From assembly GCF_007993045.1 (NCBI RefSeq), contig NZ_VOOR01000002.1, forward strand, positions 146,775 through 210,774: 64,000 bases of DNA, given 5' to 3'. This DNA is from Phaeodactylibacter luteus (GTDB taxonomy: Bacteria > Bacteroidota > Bacteroidia > Chitinophagales > Saprospiraceae). The notes under the pieces are model-generated. The model ran no database searches, had not been told where the DNA came from, and was given only the letters and a program-made list of their open reading frames with translations. The translations under genes and the position numbers were made by a program. Positions 27,611 to 36,280 of this stretch are shown piece by piece; the first letter of the stretch is position 1; every line of letters begins with the position of its first letter.

Positions 27611-27750
27611 ACAAAAAAGAGCGGCACCAAAAATGGCCCGCTCTTATAAGAAATCACCCGACTGTTATTAAGAAGGGTTGCCCCTTCAAAATATACACTC
27701 TTAAATATTTTTGCAGGGCATTTTGCTCCGCCCCGGCATAATCATCAACT
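27611..27750 (-). ncRNA. Candidate small RNA or leader RNA upstream of the symporter
   Basis: On the minus strand a -7 box TAATTTTG (27758-27765) precedes ~140 nt without an ORF. The stretch contains GAAGGG-GCAA-CCCTTC, a hairpin closed by a GNRA tetraloop, and ends in an intrinsic terminator: AAGAGCGG (27638-27645 side) pairing with CCGCTCTT (27617-27624 side) followed by six T's. The symporter starts 160 nt further on, so this could be a free sRNA or a terminating leader (riboswitch-like). It matches no RNA family I recognise. Confidence 0.4.
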
Positions 27751-27765
27751 GAGAATCCAAAATTA

Positions 27766-28060
27766 CAAATTCCCGACTAACTGTTAAAATTATCTTAACA
27801 TTTTCTATGGTCTGCGCCCGGCAGCCAAAGCAGCGGAAAGCAGCACACAGGCCCCTTTAAAACGCTATCTTACTGAAAATCAAACCCTAAATCTTAGTGT
27901 TACAGATTGAGCCATAGCAACAGGAATTTGTTTTTTACACTAATATGATATTAGCGAATATCCGCTAAAACCCATTTTGCCCTGCTGTTTAGCGAGTGCC
28001 GGGGCTTTGCCTTCTAGCCGAGCCTGTTCAACACACAACAAGCCCTACCGGGGCACCGGA
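27766..28060. other. AT-richer spacer, no gene seen
   Basis: About 300 bp with no coding signal. A small inverted repeat TTAGCG/CGCTAA (27951-27969) is present; otherwise no feature is supported. Confidence 0.35.
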
Positions 28061-28153
28061 CTAGCGCTGCGGAGGGGTGTAAGCCCGTTAGGGCCGAGCG
28101 GATAGCGAGCCCCGTAGCATAGCGGCACCTGCCGCGAGGCAGGGGCAGGCCCC
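28061..28153 (-). repeat. R1 intergenic repeat, copy D
   Basis: Minus-orientation copy: 'CTAGCGCTGCGGAGGGGTG' end, core 'CCGAGCGGATAGCGAGCCCC', and the 'GCGAGGCAGGGGCAGGCCCC' arm. It lies 34 bp beyond the stop of the RNase D gene. Confidence 0.85.
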
Positions 28154-28187
28154 AAAAAAGGAAAGCTGTTTTGCCCCCAAGCGGCGC

Positions 28188-29369
28188 TTAATCAGGCCAG
28201 AGCTCGATGTGGTCATCCATTAGGCGGAGGTCGATGGTATTGGCGGTAGCGAGCCAATCCATAAAATAAGCCCCCAGCATTTCGCGCCTCCAGCTTTCGC
28301 CTATCGCCTCTTTGGCGGTCTCTTCCCCGCTGCGTATGGCTTTGAGGATATTCCTTGGCACTACCATGTTAATGGAGATGTCTTCTTGCAGGCAACGGTA
28401 GCGGATAACCTGGTAGAGCAGCTCCATGAGCACCTCTTCCTCTGCGGGCGTATCTGATTCTTTTGGGATACGGGCGAGCACCCCTTCTTCCTCTGCCGTG
28501 ATCGGCTGATGGAACAAGTCCTCGAAGGTTTTCCCGTATTTCTGAGCCAGTTTATCGGGCACCCTACGGTTTTGCTTCAGGGCATTGCCACCGGAAGAGA
28601 TGCCCCTTACGATGTGGCTGATGTACTTGGCGGGCAGCACCATTTCTTTGGAGTGGTCCCTTCGCTTGGCGGTTTCGTTCCGCCAGGCGAAAAGGCGGAG
28701 CAGGAAGGCTTTCTCTTTGCGATTGAGGTTCCGCATGAGATTGCTCTTGATGGCATCGTGGTGGGGGTCGCGGTAGTAGTAGCTTTCTTTCTCCAATTGG
28801 CTGAACTCCTCCGCGGCCCAGTGTGCCCGGTTGCGGCCATCCAACTTCTGTGACAAGTTTTTCCAGAGAGTAGGCAGGGGCAGCACATCGTCCAATGCAT
28901 AGCGGACCTGCTTCTGATCGAAAGGCCGGGCTTCCCAATCGGTAACTGCATAGCCCTTTTTGAGGTGTTGCCCAGTCTCCCCTTCCACCAGCTTGCGGAA
29001 AGAGACGGGGTAGCTGTAGCCTACAAACCCGGCAGCGATTTGAGTGTCAAAAAGATTGGCGGGCAGGGTCCCGTACAAATTGTACAGTAGGCGGTAGTCA
29101 TTGTCGCCCGCATGGGTGATCTTCAGTATGGCTGGGTCGCTGATGAGCTTGAGGAAAGGGCCGAGCGCGCCATCGAGCTGAATGGGGTCTATGAGGTAGA
29201 GGCCATGCTCGGAAATGACCTGAATAAGGCAGAGGCGGGTTGTGTAGCGCTTCTCCCCTACAAACTCGGTATCAAATCCGATCCAGGAAACATTTTTGTG
29301 CTGTTCGTAAAATTGCTGTAGTGCTCCTGCCCCATCGATCAGGGAATAAGCAGGCAATGAGTTGGACAT
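28188..29369 (-). CDS. rnd: Ribonuclease D
   Basis: A 393-residue DEDD 3'-5' exoribonuclease; the ATG at 29369 (MSNSLPAYS) is preferred. Exo I is 'IGFDTEFVGEK' (D33, E35), Exo II is 'HAGDNDYRLLYNLYG', Exo III is 'YALDDV'. An HRDC domain follows ('RRDHSKEMVLPAKYISHIVRG' region). The enzyme trims tRNA and other stable RNA 3' ends. It is the full length of bacterial RNase D. It lies downstream of the pccB-type gene on the same strand (59 bp). Confidence 0.92.
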   Translation of the reverse strand: MSNSLPAYSLIDGAGALQQFYEQHKNVSWIGFDTEFVGEKRYTTRLCLIQVISEHGLYLIDPIQLDGALGPFLKLISDPAILKITHAGDNDYRLLYNLYGTLPANLFDTQIAAGFVGYSYPVSFRKLVEGETGQHLKKGYAVTDWEARPFDQKQVRYALDDVLPLPTLWKNLSQKLDGRNRAHWAAEEFSQLEKESYYYRDPHHDAIKSNLMRNLNRKEKAFLLRLFAWRNETAKRRDHSKEMVLPAKYISHIVRGISSGGNALKQNRRVPDKLAQKYGKTFEDLFHQPITAEEEGVLARIPKESDTPAEEEVLMELLYQVIRYRCLQEDISINMVVPRNILKAIRSGEETAKEAIGESWRREMLGAYFMDWLATANTIDLRLMDDHIELWPD

Positions 29370-29428
29370 GTAATTCTGTTTATGGTACAAGCAGGCCCCG
29401 GCAGCTATTTGCCGGGGCCTGGTATTCT

Positions 29429-30970
29429 TTACAAAGGTATGTTGCCGTGCTTCTTCTTTGGCAATACGGCCACTTTATTTTCCAGCATGGCAAAGGCCTT
29501 GATCAGCTTGCGCCGGGAATCAACGGGGTCGATGACTTCATCCACAAAGCCCCGGCTGGCTGCACGGTAAGGGTGGGCAAATTTGCGCTGATACTCTTCC
29601 TCTTTTTCTTTCAGCATAGCCTCGGGGTCGTCTGCTGCCATGATCTCCCTGCGGAAAATGATTTCCGAAGCGCCTTTGGCGCCCATCACCGCAATCTCTG
29701 CCGATGGCCAGGCAAAATTCATATCGGCCCCGATGTGCTTAGAGTTCATCACATCGTAGGCCCCGCCGTAAGCCTTTCGGGTAATGAGGGTAATGCGCGG
29801 CACAGTCGCTTCGCTGAAGGCATACAACAGTTTTGCGCCATTGACGATGATGCCGTTCCACTCCTGATCTGTGCCGGGCAGGAAGCCCGGTACGTCTACC
29901 AGGACAAGCAGGGGGATATTGAAACAATCGCAGAAGCGCACGAAGCGGGCGCCTTTTTTGGAGCTCTCCACATCGAGCACCCCGGCCAGGCTCATAGGCT
30001 GATTGCCTACAATGCCGATGCTGCGGCCGCCCAGGCGGGCAAAACCGACCACGATATTGTCTGCGTAGTGGGGGTGGATTTCAAAGAAAGAGGCTTCGTC
30101 TACTATCCCATTGACCACATCCCGGATATCATAGGGCTGATTGGCGTTTTCTGGCACGATATCCCGCAATTTGGGGCGCAGCTCATCCCCCGGCTCGTAG
30201 GGCAGCTTTGCCGGCTTATCTTCGCAATTCTGCGGCATATAGCTGAGCAACTGCCTGATCTTAGCGATACAGTCTATATCATTGGCTGCGGTCACATGCG
30301 TCACACCAGATTTGGTAGAATGGGCTGAAGCCCCGCCGAGCTCTTCGGCTGTCACCTCCTCGTTGGTCACCGTTTTGACCACGTTGGGGCCCGTAACGAA
30401 CATATAAGAGGTATTCTCCACCATCACGGTGAAATCGGTCATAGCCGGAGAGTAGACCGCACCGCCGGCGCAAGGCCCCATAATAGCAGAGATCTGCGGC
30501 ACCACCCCTGAGGCCATAACGTTGCGGTAAAAAATATCCGCATACCCGCCAAGGGAGCGCACCCCTTCCTGAATACGCGCCCCACCGGAATCGTTGAGCC
30601 CTATTACGGGCGCCCCGTTCTTCATGGCCATATCCATGATTTTGCAGATTTTCTCTGCGTGGGTTTCGGAAAGCGAGCCTCCGAAGACGGTGAAATCCTG
30701 AGCGAAGACATAGACCAGCCGCCCATCGATCGTACCATAGCCGGTCACGACCCCATCACCGGGGATACGCTGCTTTTCCATGCCAAAATCGGTGCAGCGG
30801 TGTTTCACAAAAGCGCCAATCTCTTCGAATGAGCCTTTGTCCAGCAGGAAGTGCACGCGCTCGCGGGCTGTCAGCTTTCCCTTTTCGTGCTGCTTTTCGA
30901 TTCGCTTTTGGCCACCGCCAAGCCTGGCCTCTGCCAGCCGGTCTTTAAGTTCCGCAAGTCGGTCTTTCAT
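29429..30970 (-). CDS. pccB: Acyl-CoA carboxylase carboxyltransferase (beta) subunit
   Basis: A 513-residue carboxyltransferase of the propionyl-CoA carboxylase beta type. It has '[23 protein letters not shown]', the acyl-CoA oxyanion region '[14 protein letters not shown]' and '[16 protein letters not shown]', and the carboxybiotin half '[24 protein letters not shown]' with 'AYGGAYDVM'. It would make methylmalonyl-CoA or malonyl-CoA with a biotin-carrying alpha subunit that is absent here. Its start overlaps the methyltransferase stop in ATGA. Confidence 0.92.
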   Translation of the reverse strand: MKDRLAELKDRLAEARLGGGQKRIEKQHEKGKLTARERVHFLLDKGSFEEIGAFVKHRCTDFGMEKQRIPGDGVVTGYGTIDGRLVYVFAQDFTVFGGSLSETHAEKICKIMDMAMKNGAPVIGLNDSGGARIQEGVRSLGGYADIFYRNVMASGVVPQISAIMGPCAGGAVYSPAMTDFTVMVENTSYMFVTGPNVVKTVTNEEVTAEELGGASAHSTKSGVTHVTAANDIDCIAKIRQLLSYMPQNCEDKPAKLPYEPGDELRPKLRDIVPENANQPYDIRDVVNGIVDEASFFEIHPHYADNIVVGFARLGGRSIGIVGNQPMSLAGVLDVESSKKGARFVRFCDCFNIPLLVLVDVPGFLPGTDQEWNGIIVNGAKLLYAFSEATVPRITLITRKAYGGAYDVMNSKHIGADMNFAWPSAEIAVMGAKGASEIIFRREIMAADDPEAMLKEKEEEYQRKFAHPYRAASRGFVDEVIDPVDSRRKLIKAFAMLENKVAVLPKKKHGNIPL

Positions 30971-31815
30971 ATTTCTTGTTTTATGCTTGCTAATGAGGCT
31001 TGTGCTTCAACAGGATGCGGCTTCCTTACCAGAAAACCCTTGCCTACGGCATGCCGAGCTTTGCCGAACAAGGCCCGGTCTAGTGCAATGATGCTATCTG
31101 TCAACTTGGCCAGGGCAGGCTCTTTTGTGGTCGGCCTGAGCGCCAGCCCGTTGTCCGGCTGCTCTTTTAGGTTGGTCGCGTTGGCTTTGAAGAGCCGTTG
31201 TATGACGCCAGTCCAGTACATCTCTAGCAGCCCGATGAGATGCCCGCTAAGGTTGTGCTCCTCGACCACCTCCAGCCCATAGTTTTTTGCCCACCCTCTG
31301 AAATCAGAGCCGGAGACGAGGTATTCATGCCCAAAGGCGTATGCGCCCTGCGCGATTTTCCCCTGCCCCAGCCAGCGCAGCAAACGGTTGATGGGGTCGT
31401 AGGTCAACGGGAAGTCCAAGTTGGGGAAGGTGATGAGGGCGGCCCCTCCGGGCTTGAGCACCCGCTGAACCTCTTCCATCATCCGGGCGGGCTGCCCTAC
31501 ATGCTCTATCACATCTACTGAGGTGATGAGGTCGAAGTGGTTGTCTGGGAAAGACAATGCGAGCGCGTTCTCCACCCGGTAGGATAAGTTCGGCACGCCT
31601 TGGTTGAGCTTTTGGGCATAAGCCACATCTGCTTCGTTGATATCGCAGGCAATCAGGGTGGTACAAAAACGGCTTACCATATGATCGTAGTCCCCCTCTC
31701 CGGTGCCCAAGTTGAGGGCCAGCCCGAAGGCTCCCCCCTCAGAGAGCTCCTCTAGCTTGCGCCGGACAAAGGTGTAGCGGTTACGGTAAGTCGGGAATAA
31801 AAGTTTATAATTCAT
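30967..31815 (-). CDS. Class I SAM-dependent methyltransferase
   Basis: A 282-residue protein with motif I '[13 protein letters not shown]', acidic loop '[13 protein letters not shown]', and '[31 protein letters not shown]', the standard methyltransferase_11 pattern. The N-terminal '[15 protein letters not shown]' suggests a small-molecule, glycan or lipid acceptor, not further defined. It overlaps the pccB-type start by 4 nt, so the two are co-translated. It probably follows the membrane protein gene at 31905 in one transcript. Confidence 0.85.
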   Translation of the reverse strand: MNYKLLFPTYRNRYTFVRRKLEELSEGGAFGLALNLGTGEGDYDHMVSRFCTTLIACDINEADVAYAQKLNQGVPNLSYRVENALALSFPDNHFDLITSVDVIEHVGQPARMMEEVQRVLKPGGAALITFPNLDFPLTYDPINRLLRWLGQGKIAQGAYAFGHEYLVSGSDFRGWAKNYGLEVVEEHNLSGHLIGLLEMYWTGVIQRLFKANATNLKEQPDNGLALRPTTKEPALAKLTDSIIALDRALFGKARHAVGKGFLVRKPHPVEAQASLASIKQEI

Positions 31816-31904
31816 GTTCTATGTTCAAGCCTGTCCGGCAGCGGCTCTGCCTGCTGCAAAAACGAGGCACAAAATTAACAAACACTGGCCAATTGGCCGG
31901 CACA

Positions 31905-34085
31905 TCATATCCGGCTGGCCGCATCGAGGTAGCGCTGTGCGTTTTGCGTATCTCCGAGGGCTTGCAGCGCCTGTGCTGCCAGCTGATAGGCCGGCTTGAA
32001 ACGCGGGCTGCTGTCAATGGCCTTCTGAGCATTCTCATACGCCTCCCGGTACCTCTGCTGCTGCTGATGGATAAGGCCTTTGTAATAGTAGGCCACATAA
32101 TATTCATCGTTGACCCGGGTGGCGTGGTCGAAAGCTTCCAGCGCGGGTCCTGCCTGCCCCAGGTTGAGGTAAGCCAGCCCTTGGTACAAAATCCCCGACT
32201 CTACGTCCGGGGCAGCTTTCAGAGCTGCATTGGCTGCATCAAGGGCTTGCTGATACTGCTGCGTATTGATGTAAGCATTGCTCAGCCCTATCCAAGCCAC
32301 CTCGTTGTCTGCATGAGCTTCCACTTCGCGTGAAAACTGCTGAATGGCCTCTGCCCAGTTGCCAGCTTTCACAGCTTCCTGCCCCAGGAAAGCCGCACGG
32401 GTCTCATTTTTCTCAATAGCCACGATGGGCACCCCGTTGACTTTTACCGTGTGCACAGCCTTGCTCGTGGGCCAATTGCCTGAACGAAGGTGGGCCCCAC
32501 GGATAAAACGGGAGGGGAAGATACCATAATCCCAGTCTTCGCTATAGCGGGAGTTGAATCTTACATACTTGACTTTGACCGCGTCCCCAAATCGGCCTTT
32601 AGCCTGCCAGGCCAGCGGATAGAAAAAAGTACTGGCCAAGGTGAGGGTATCGGGGCTGCCTTCCTGAAGGATACCTTCCGCTTCCAGCCAGTCTAGCCCC
32701 TGCTTGACGCCTATGCCCCAATAATCGGTCTCGTACTCCCCAAATGCCGCTTTCAGGCCTCCGCTCACAGGGTTGAAATACACATAAGACAAATGAGGGT
32801 TGCGGGCGATGAACTGTGCAGGCTCAAGGAGGAGGAGGGCCAAGGCCCCATAGAAGCCATACTGCAGGTTTTTACGGGCTGACAACCGGCTTTCAAGCGA
32901 CACAAAAAACAAGCTGGCCAAAACCACCAAGCTAGGGTAAATGAACATCAGGTGCCGCCAGCCATCGTGCAGGATGGAGTCTTTGTAGATGATGTAAGCC
33001 AATGGGAATACCGTAGCGAACCACAACAGCAGTACTGCAGTACGGTCGTATTGTTTCAATATAGCCGGCAGCAGCAGCAGGCTGCCCAGTGTGCCGATCA
33101 GGATATACAGGGGCACTGTCCGCACGATCCAGGCTATGGGGTAATACCATGCTGCCTGATCGGACATGACGTTTTCCCCTTCGAAGAGCAGGCGGATCTT
33201 AACCCCGAGCTTCGAAAACTCTGTGAGGGCGGCCAAAGGGTGCCCTAGCGGGTCGGCCAAAGCTGCGGGCCAGAACAATACGGCAAGGGCATACCCCCCT
33301 GCAGCCCCCACGCCACACCATAGGGCATATTTCCCGACAAGGCCCGTATGGCTGCCCAGCCCTTTCCAGCCATAGCGGAATAGGAAATCCAGACCGGCAA
33401 ACAGCCCGAGGTAGCCAAACAAAAGCAGGCCCCCTGCCCGGGTGGACAGTGCGAGCCCGATACCGGCAGCCAGCCCGAGCACTGTTTTCCAGTGTGGGGA
33501 AGGGAGGCTGCGGAAAAGACGGACCATAAAGTAGAGCGACATCGCAAAGCCCGCCGCAAAGGGGATGTCCTTAGGGTTCATTTGGGCATGCCCAAAGAAG
33601 CGGGGCGACAGGTACATCAGCCATATCCCCAGCACAGCTGCCCGCCAGCCTCCAATCAGATAAGCCAGCAGCCCCATGAATAAAATTGCGGTGATACCCA
33701 TCCATGCATTGAAAAGGTGGCGGACGTGGTGGTAAGCCGGATCGAACTTATCGAAACCCAGGGCGTGGTTGGCCAAGCCTGTAGCCAGGTCAAAAAAGCC
33801 GCCATAATAGTGCATATTGCCTTTCTCGATGTACAGCGCGGAGGTGTCCTGCCCCATCGTCAAGTAATAGCTGACCAGCTTTTCAGAATAATCGACCTGA
33901 TACTCATCGTCCCCATTGATGCCGGTCCCTAAAGAGAGCAGGCTGCTCAATAGGGCCATCAGCAGCAGGGAGCCTACAAAGACGCGCTTCAGAAGGGCAT
34001 CCTGAGGGCTCTGAGGAGGCTGAGCGGGTGTGCTGTACGGAGCAGGGGTGTTTTCTTTCAGCTTGGGCTGCTTTTTTTTGCTCAT
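31905..34085 (-). CDS. Polytopic GT-C-like membrane protein with C-terminal TPR domain
   Basis: A 726-residue protein; the ATG at 34085 (MSKKKQPKLK) is chosen over a long uncharged upstream extension. A Pro-rich cytoplasmic start is followed by a membrane helix and a short external loop with 'GDDEYQ' (59-63), like the acidic catalytic loop of PMT/GT39-type GT-C glycosyltransferases. About ten membrane segments follow, then ~190 residues of TPR repeats ('AWIGLSNAYINTQQYQQALDAANA', 'YYKGLIHQQQQRYREAYENAQ'). The transferase role is inferred; it could be another lipid-linked sugar enzyme. Confidence 0.7.
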   Translation of the reverse strand: MSKKKQPKLKENTPAPYSTPAQPPQSPQDALLKRVFVGSLLLMALLSSLLSLGTGINGDDEYQVDYSEKLVSYYLTMGQDTSALYIEKGNMHYYGGFFDLATGLANHALGFDKFDPAYHHVRHLFNAWMGITAILFMGLLAYLIGGWRAAVLGIWLMYLSPRFFGHAQMNPKDIPFAAGFAMSLYFMVRLFRSLPSPHWKTVLGLAAGIGLALSTRAGGLLLFGYLGLFAGLDFLFRYGWKGLGSHTGLVGKYALWCGVGAAGGYALAVLFWPAALADPLGHPLAALTEFSKLGVKIRLLFEGENVMSDQAAWYYPIAWIVRTVPLYILIGTLGSLLLLPAILKQYDRTAVLLLWFATVFPLAYIIYKDSILHDGWRHLMFIYPSLVVLASLFFVSLESRLSARKNLQYGFYGALALLLLEPAQFIARNPHLSYVYFNPVSGGLKAAFGEYETDYWGIGVKQGLDWLEAEGILQEGSPDTLTLASTFFYPLAWQAKGRFGDAVKVKYVRFNSRYSEDWDYGIFPSRFIRGAHLRSGNWPTSKAVHTVKVNGVPIVAIEKNETRAAFLGQEAVKAGNWAEAIQQFSREVEAHADNEVAWIGLSNAYINTQQYQQALDAANAALKAAPDVESGILYQGLAYLNLGQAGPALEAFDHATRVNDEYYVAYYYKGLIHQQQQRYREAYENAQKAIDSSPRFKPAYQLAAQALQALGDTQNAQRYLDAASRI

Positions 34086-34346
34086 AGATGCGGCTGTAGT
34101 AAGTTTACACCGAAGATAGAAAAAATTCCGGCCCTCTCGCCCATGCTGCTGCTTTTGTGCACTGCCCCGGGCGCAGTGCCCTTCCCCATAATGACGGGCC
34201 AGATTGAACATGCTCCTGATCACGCTCCTGCACACCTGTGAGCCGAAAAGGCACCTACCGCTCAGAAACCGGAAAAAAGGCAATCTTTGGATGGCACATA
34301 GCTTGGGCTGCATGTTAAAAAAAGCGGGGAGCTACTACAAAATGCC

Positions 34347-34354
34347 TAATTTTG
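34347..34354 (+). promoter_or_regulatory. TAnnTTTG -7 box upstream of the aminotransferase
   Basis: TAATTTTG matches the phylum's -7 consensus 39 bp before the ATG at 34394. No clear -33 element. The rest of the 308-bp divergent gap (34086-34393) shows nothing further. Confidence 0.45.
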
Positions 34355-34393
34355 CCGACACCTTTTTAGAAACATCAAAAACGATTCGCACAA

Positions 34394-35602
34394 ATGGCAA
34401 TGGCAACCACTGCGCTGCTCGCACAGCGCATACAACAAATGGAAGAGTCCGCCACCATCAAAATGGCTCAAATGGCTCGCGACCTGGCCGAACAGGGGCA
34501 TCAGGTAATCAGCCTCAGCCTGGGAGAGCCTGATTTTGATACGCCAGACCATATCAAAGAAGCCGCTAAAAAAGCTTTGGATGACGGCTACACCAAGTAC
34601 ACGCCCGTCCCGGGCCTGACCGAGCTCCGCAAGGCTATACAAACTAAATTCAAACGGGACAATGGGCTGGACTTCGACCTCAGCCAGATCGTCGTCTCCA
34701 ACGGCGCTAAGCAGTCGATCGCCAACATCTGCATGTCATTGCTCGATGAAGGGGACGAAGTGGTCATCCTTGCCCCTTATTGGGTATCTTATTCCGAAAT
34801 CGTAAAGCTGGCAGGGGGCGTCCCTGTTTTGGTCAGCGCCGGGATCGAAGACGACTACAAGGTCAGTGCCGCACAGGTGGAAGCAGCCATTACTGACCGT
34901 ACCCGCATCCTGCTCTTCTCTTCCCCTTGCAACCCTACCGGCTCGGTATACACCAAAGAGGAACTGAAAGGCATTGCTGATGTCATCGCGCCCCACGAGC
35001 AGATCACCATCATCTCAGACGAAATTTACGAGTACATCAACTTCACCGGTGCGCACGCCAGCATTGGCGCTTTTGAGAACGTCAAAGACCGCACGGTGAC
35101 GGTCAATGGCTTCTCCAAGGGTTTTGCCATGACCGGATGGCGTCTTGGCTATATCGGCGCCCCGCAATGGATCGCCTCCGCTTGCGCCAAAATGCAAGGG
35201 CAGTTTACTTCTGGCGCTACCGCTTTCGGGCAGATGGCCGCTGCCCAAGCCCTGCTGGGCGATATGAAGCCGACCGAAGATATGAAAGCGGCTTTCCTGA
35301 AAAGGCGCGACATGATGATCGGTGCATTGGGGCAGATCCCTGGCATGAAGGTGAACCAACCGCAGGGGGCATTTTATATCTTCCCGGACATCAGCGCTTA
35401 TTTTGGCAAAAAAGCGGGGAGCTATACCATCAATGACGCCAATGATTTCTGCGAGTACCTCCTTGCAGAGGCGCATGTGGCTGCCGTAACTGGCGAGGCA
35501 TTTGGCGCACCGGAGTGCTTCCGGATTTCCTATGCGGCTAGCGAGGCAGAACTGAAAGAGGCCGTCGCCCGCATTGCCGAGGCGGTCAGCAAGCTGAGCT
35601 AG
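34394..35602 (+). CDS. Class I/II PLP aminotransferase, aspartate aminotransferase type
   Basis: A 402-residue aminotransferase. The PLP lysine is K242 in 'VNGFSKGFAMTGWRLGY'; 'SLGEPDFDTP' and 'SSPCNPTGSVYTKEEL' are Ib-subgroup AspC signatures, and 'FRISYAAS' holds the substrate-carboxylate Arg. It probably interconverts aspartate and oxaloacetate; prephenate or aromatic substrates are also used by this subgroup. Transcribed alone. The TAG stop lies three bases from the R3 element. Confidence 0.9.
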   Translation: MAMATTALLAQRIQQMEESATIKMAQMARDLAEQGHQVISLSLGEPDFDTPDHIKEAAKKALDDGYTKYTPVPGLTELRKAIQTKFKRDNGLDFDLSQIVVSNGAKQSIANICMSLLDEGDEVVILAPYWVSYSEIVKLAGGVPVLVSAGIEDDYKVSAAQVEAAITDRTRILLFSSPCNPTGSVYTKEELKGIADVIAPHEQITIISDEIYEYINFTGAHASIGAFENVKDRTVTVNGFSKGFAMTGWRLGYIGAPQWIASACAKMQGQFTSGATAFGQMAAAQALLGDMKPTEDMKAAFLKRRDMMIGALGQIPGMKVNQPQGAFYIFPDISAYFGKKAGSYTINDANDFCEYLLAEAHVAAVTGEAFGAPECFRISYAASEAELKEAVARIAEAVSKLS

Positions 35603-35605
35603 AAG

Positions 35606-35773
35606 CTAGTGGTCTGTCAAGGCTGAAACTAGGGGTTGCCTGCGGCGGCTTTTAAGGCTACTCTTCGTTGGACAACCCTTACGTAGCGCTGCTATGCGCG
35701 GGAACATCCGCCTTGATCAGCCTTAAAATCCGCTCCCACTCAACCCATAAATTAACACTTGACAGACCACTAG
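35606..35773. mobile_element. R3 MITE-like element (168 bp)
   Basis: Perfect 16-bp terminal inverted repeats, CTAGTGGTCTGTCAAG and its complement. Internal segments CTACTCTTCGTT and CGCCTTGATyAGCC are shared with the R2 elements in the same order, so R2 and R3 are related despite different ends. Non-coding, with GCGC hairpins in the middle. Confidence 0.82.
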
Positions 35774-36150
35774 GCTTAATTTGCCGGGGCAGTGCATTGG
35801 GTACATTGAGCTATTTTCTGCCACGCGCCGGCTTTTTCCAAGAGCTTTCTCGGCGGGGGCACAGCGGCTGCTGTGCCCCCGCTGTATTTTGCGCTGCCCC
35901 TATTGGCAGCGTGCCCATTGGCGGACAACCCCTTTCACTCCGCTTGACACCCCTTCCCAATGCATGCTGCCGGGCTCAAATTGCAGTGCCCAATAAGACC
36001 GTGGGGCAACGGTATCATGGGGGATGAGCACTGCCCTTCTTCAAACGGGGGGGGGCGCTTCGCCTGCGGGGTGCTGTCTTTGCCGTCTGCCTGGCCCGGC
36101 CTGACTTCCTGCCGTGCGCGCTTGGGCCTTCCGGCTGCAGAATTGGAGCG
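35774..36150. other. Spacer without recognisable gene
   Basis: About 375 bp between R3 and R1 copy E. A GC-rich G-run (GGGGGGGG near 36048) and several hairpin-forming stretches such as GGGGGCACAGCGGCTGCTGT are seen, with no ORF showing family features on either strand. Confidence 0.4.
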
Positions 36151-36244
36151 GCCTAGCGCTGCGGAGGGGTGGCAAGCCCGCAGGGCCGAGCGGATAGCGA
36201 GCCCCGGAGCATAGCGCCCCCTGCCTTTGGGCAGGGGGAGGCCC
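36151..36244 (-). repeat. R1 intergenic repeat, copy E
   Basis: Minus-orientation copy with 'GGCCTAGCGCTGCGGAGGGG' and core 'CCGAGCGGATAGCGAGCCCC'. It ends 37 bp before the stop of the Dna2-like gene and forms the left border of the caspase/helicase unit. Confidence 0.85.
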
Positions 36245-36280
36245 CTCATCCTCGCAGAAAGGGCAGGCAAACTTGCCCAT

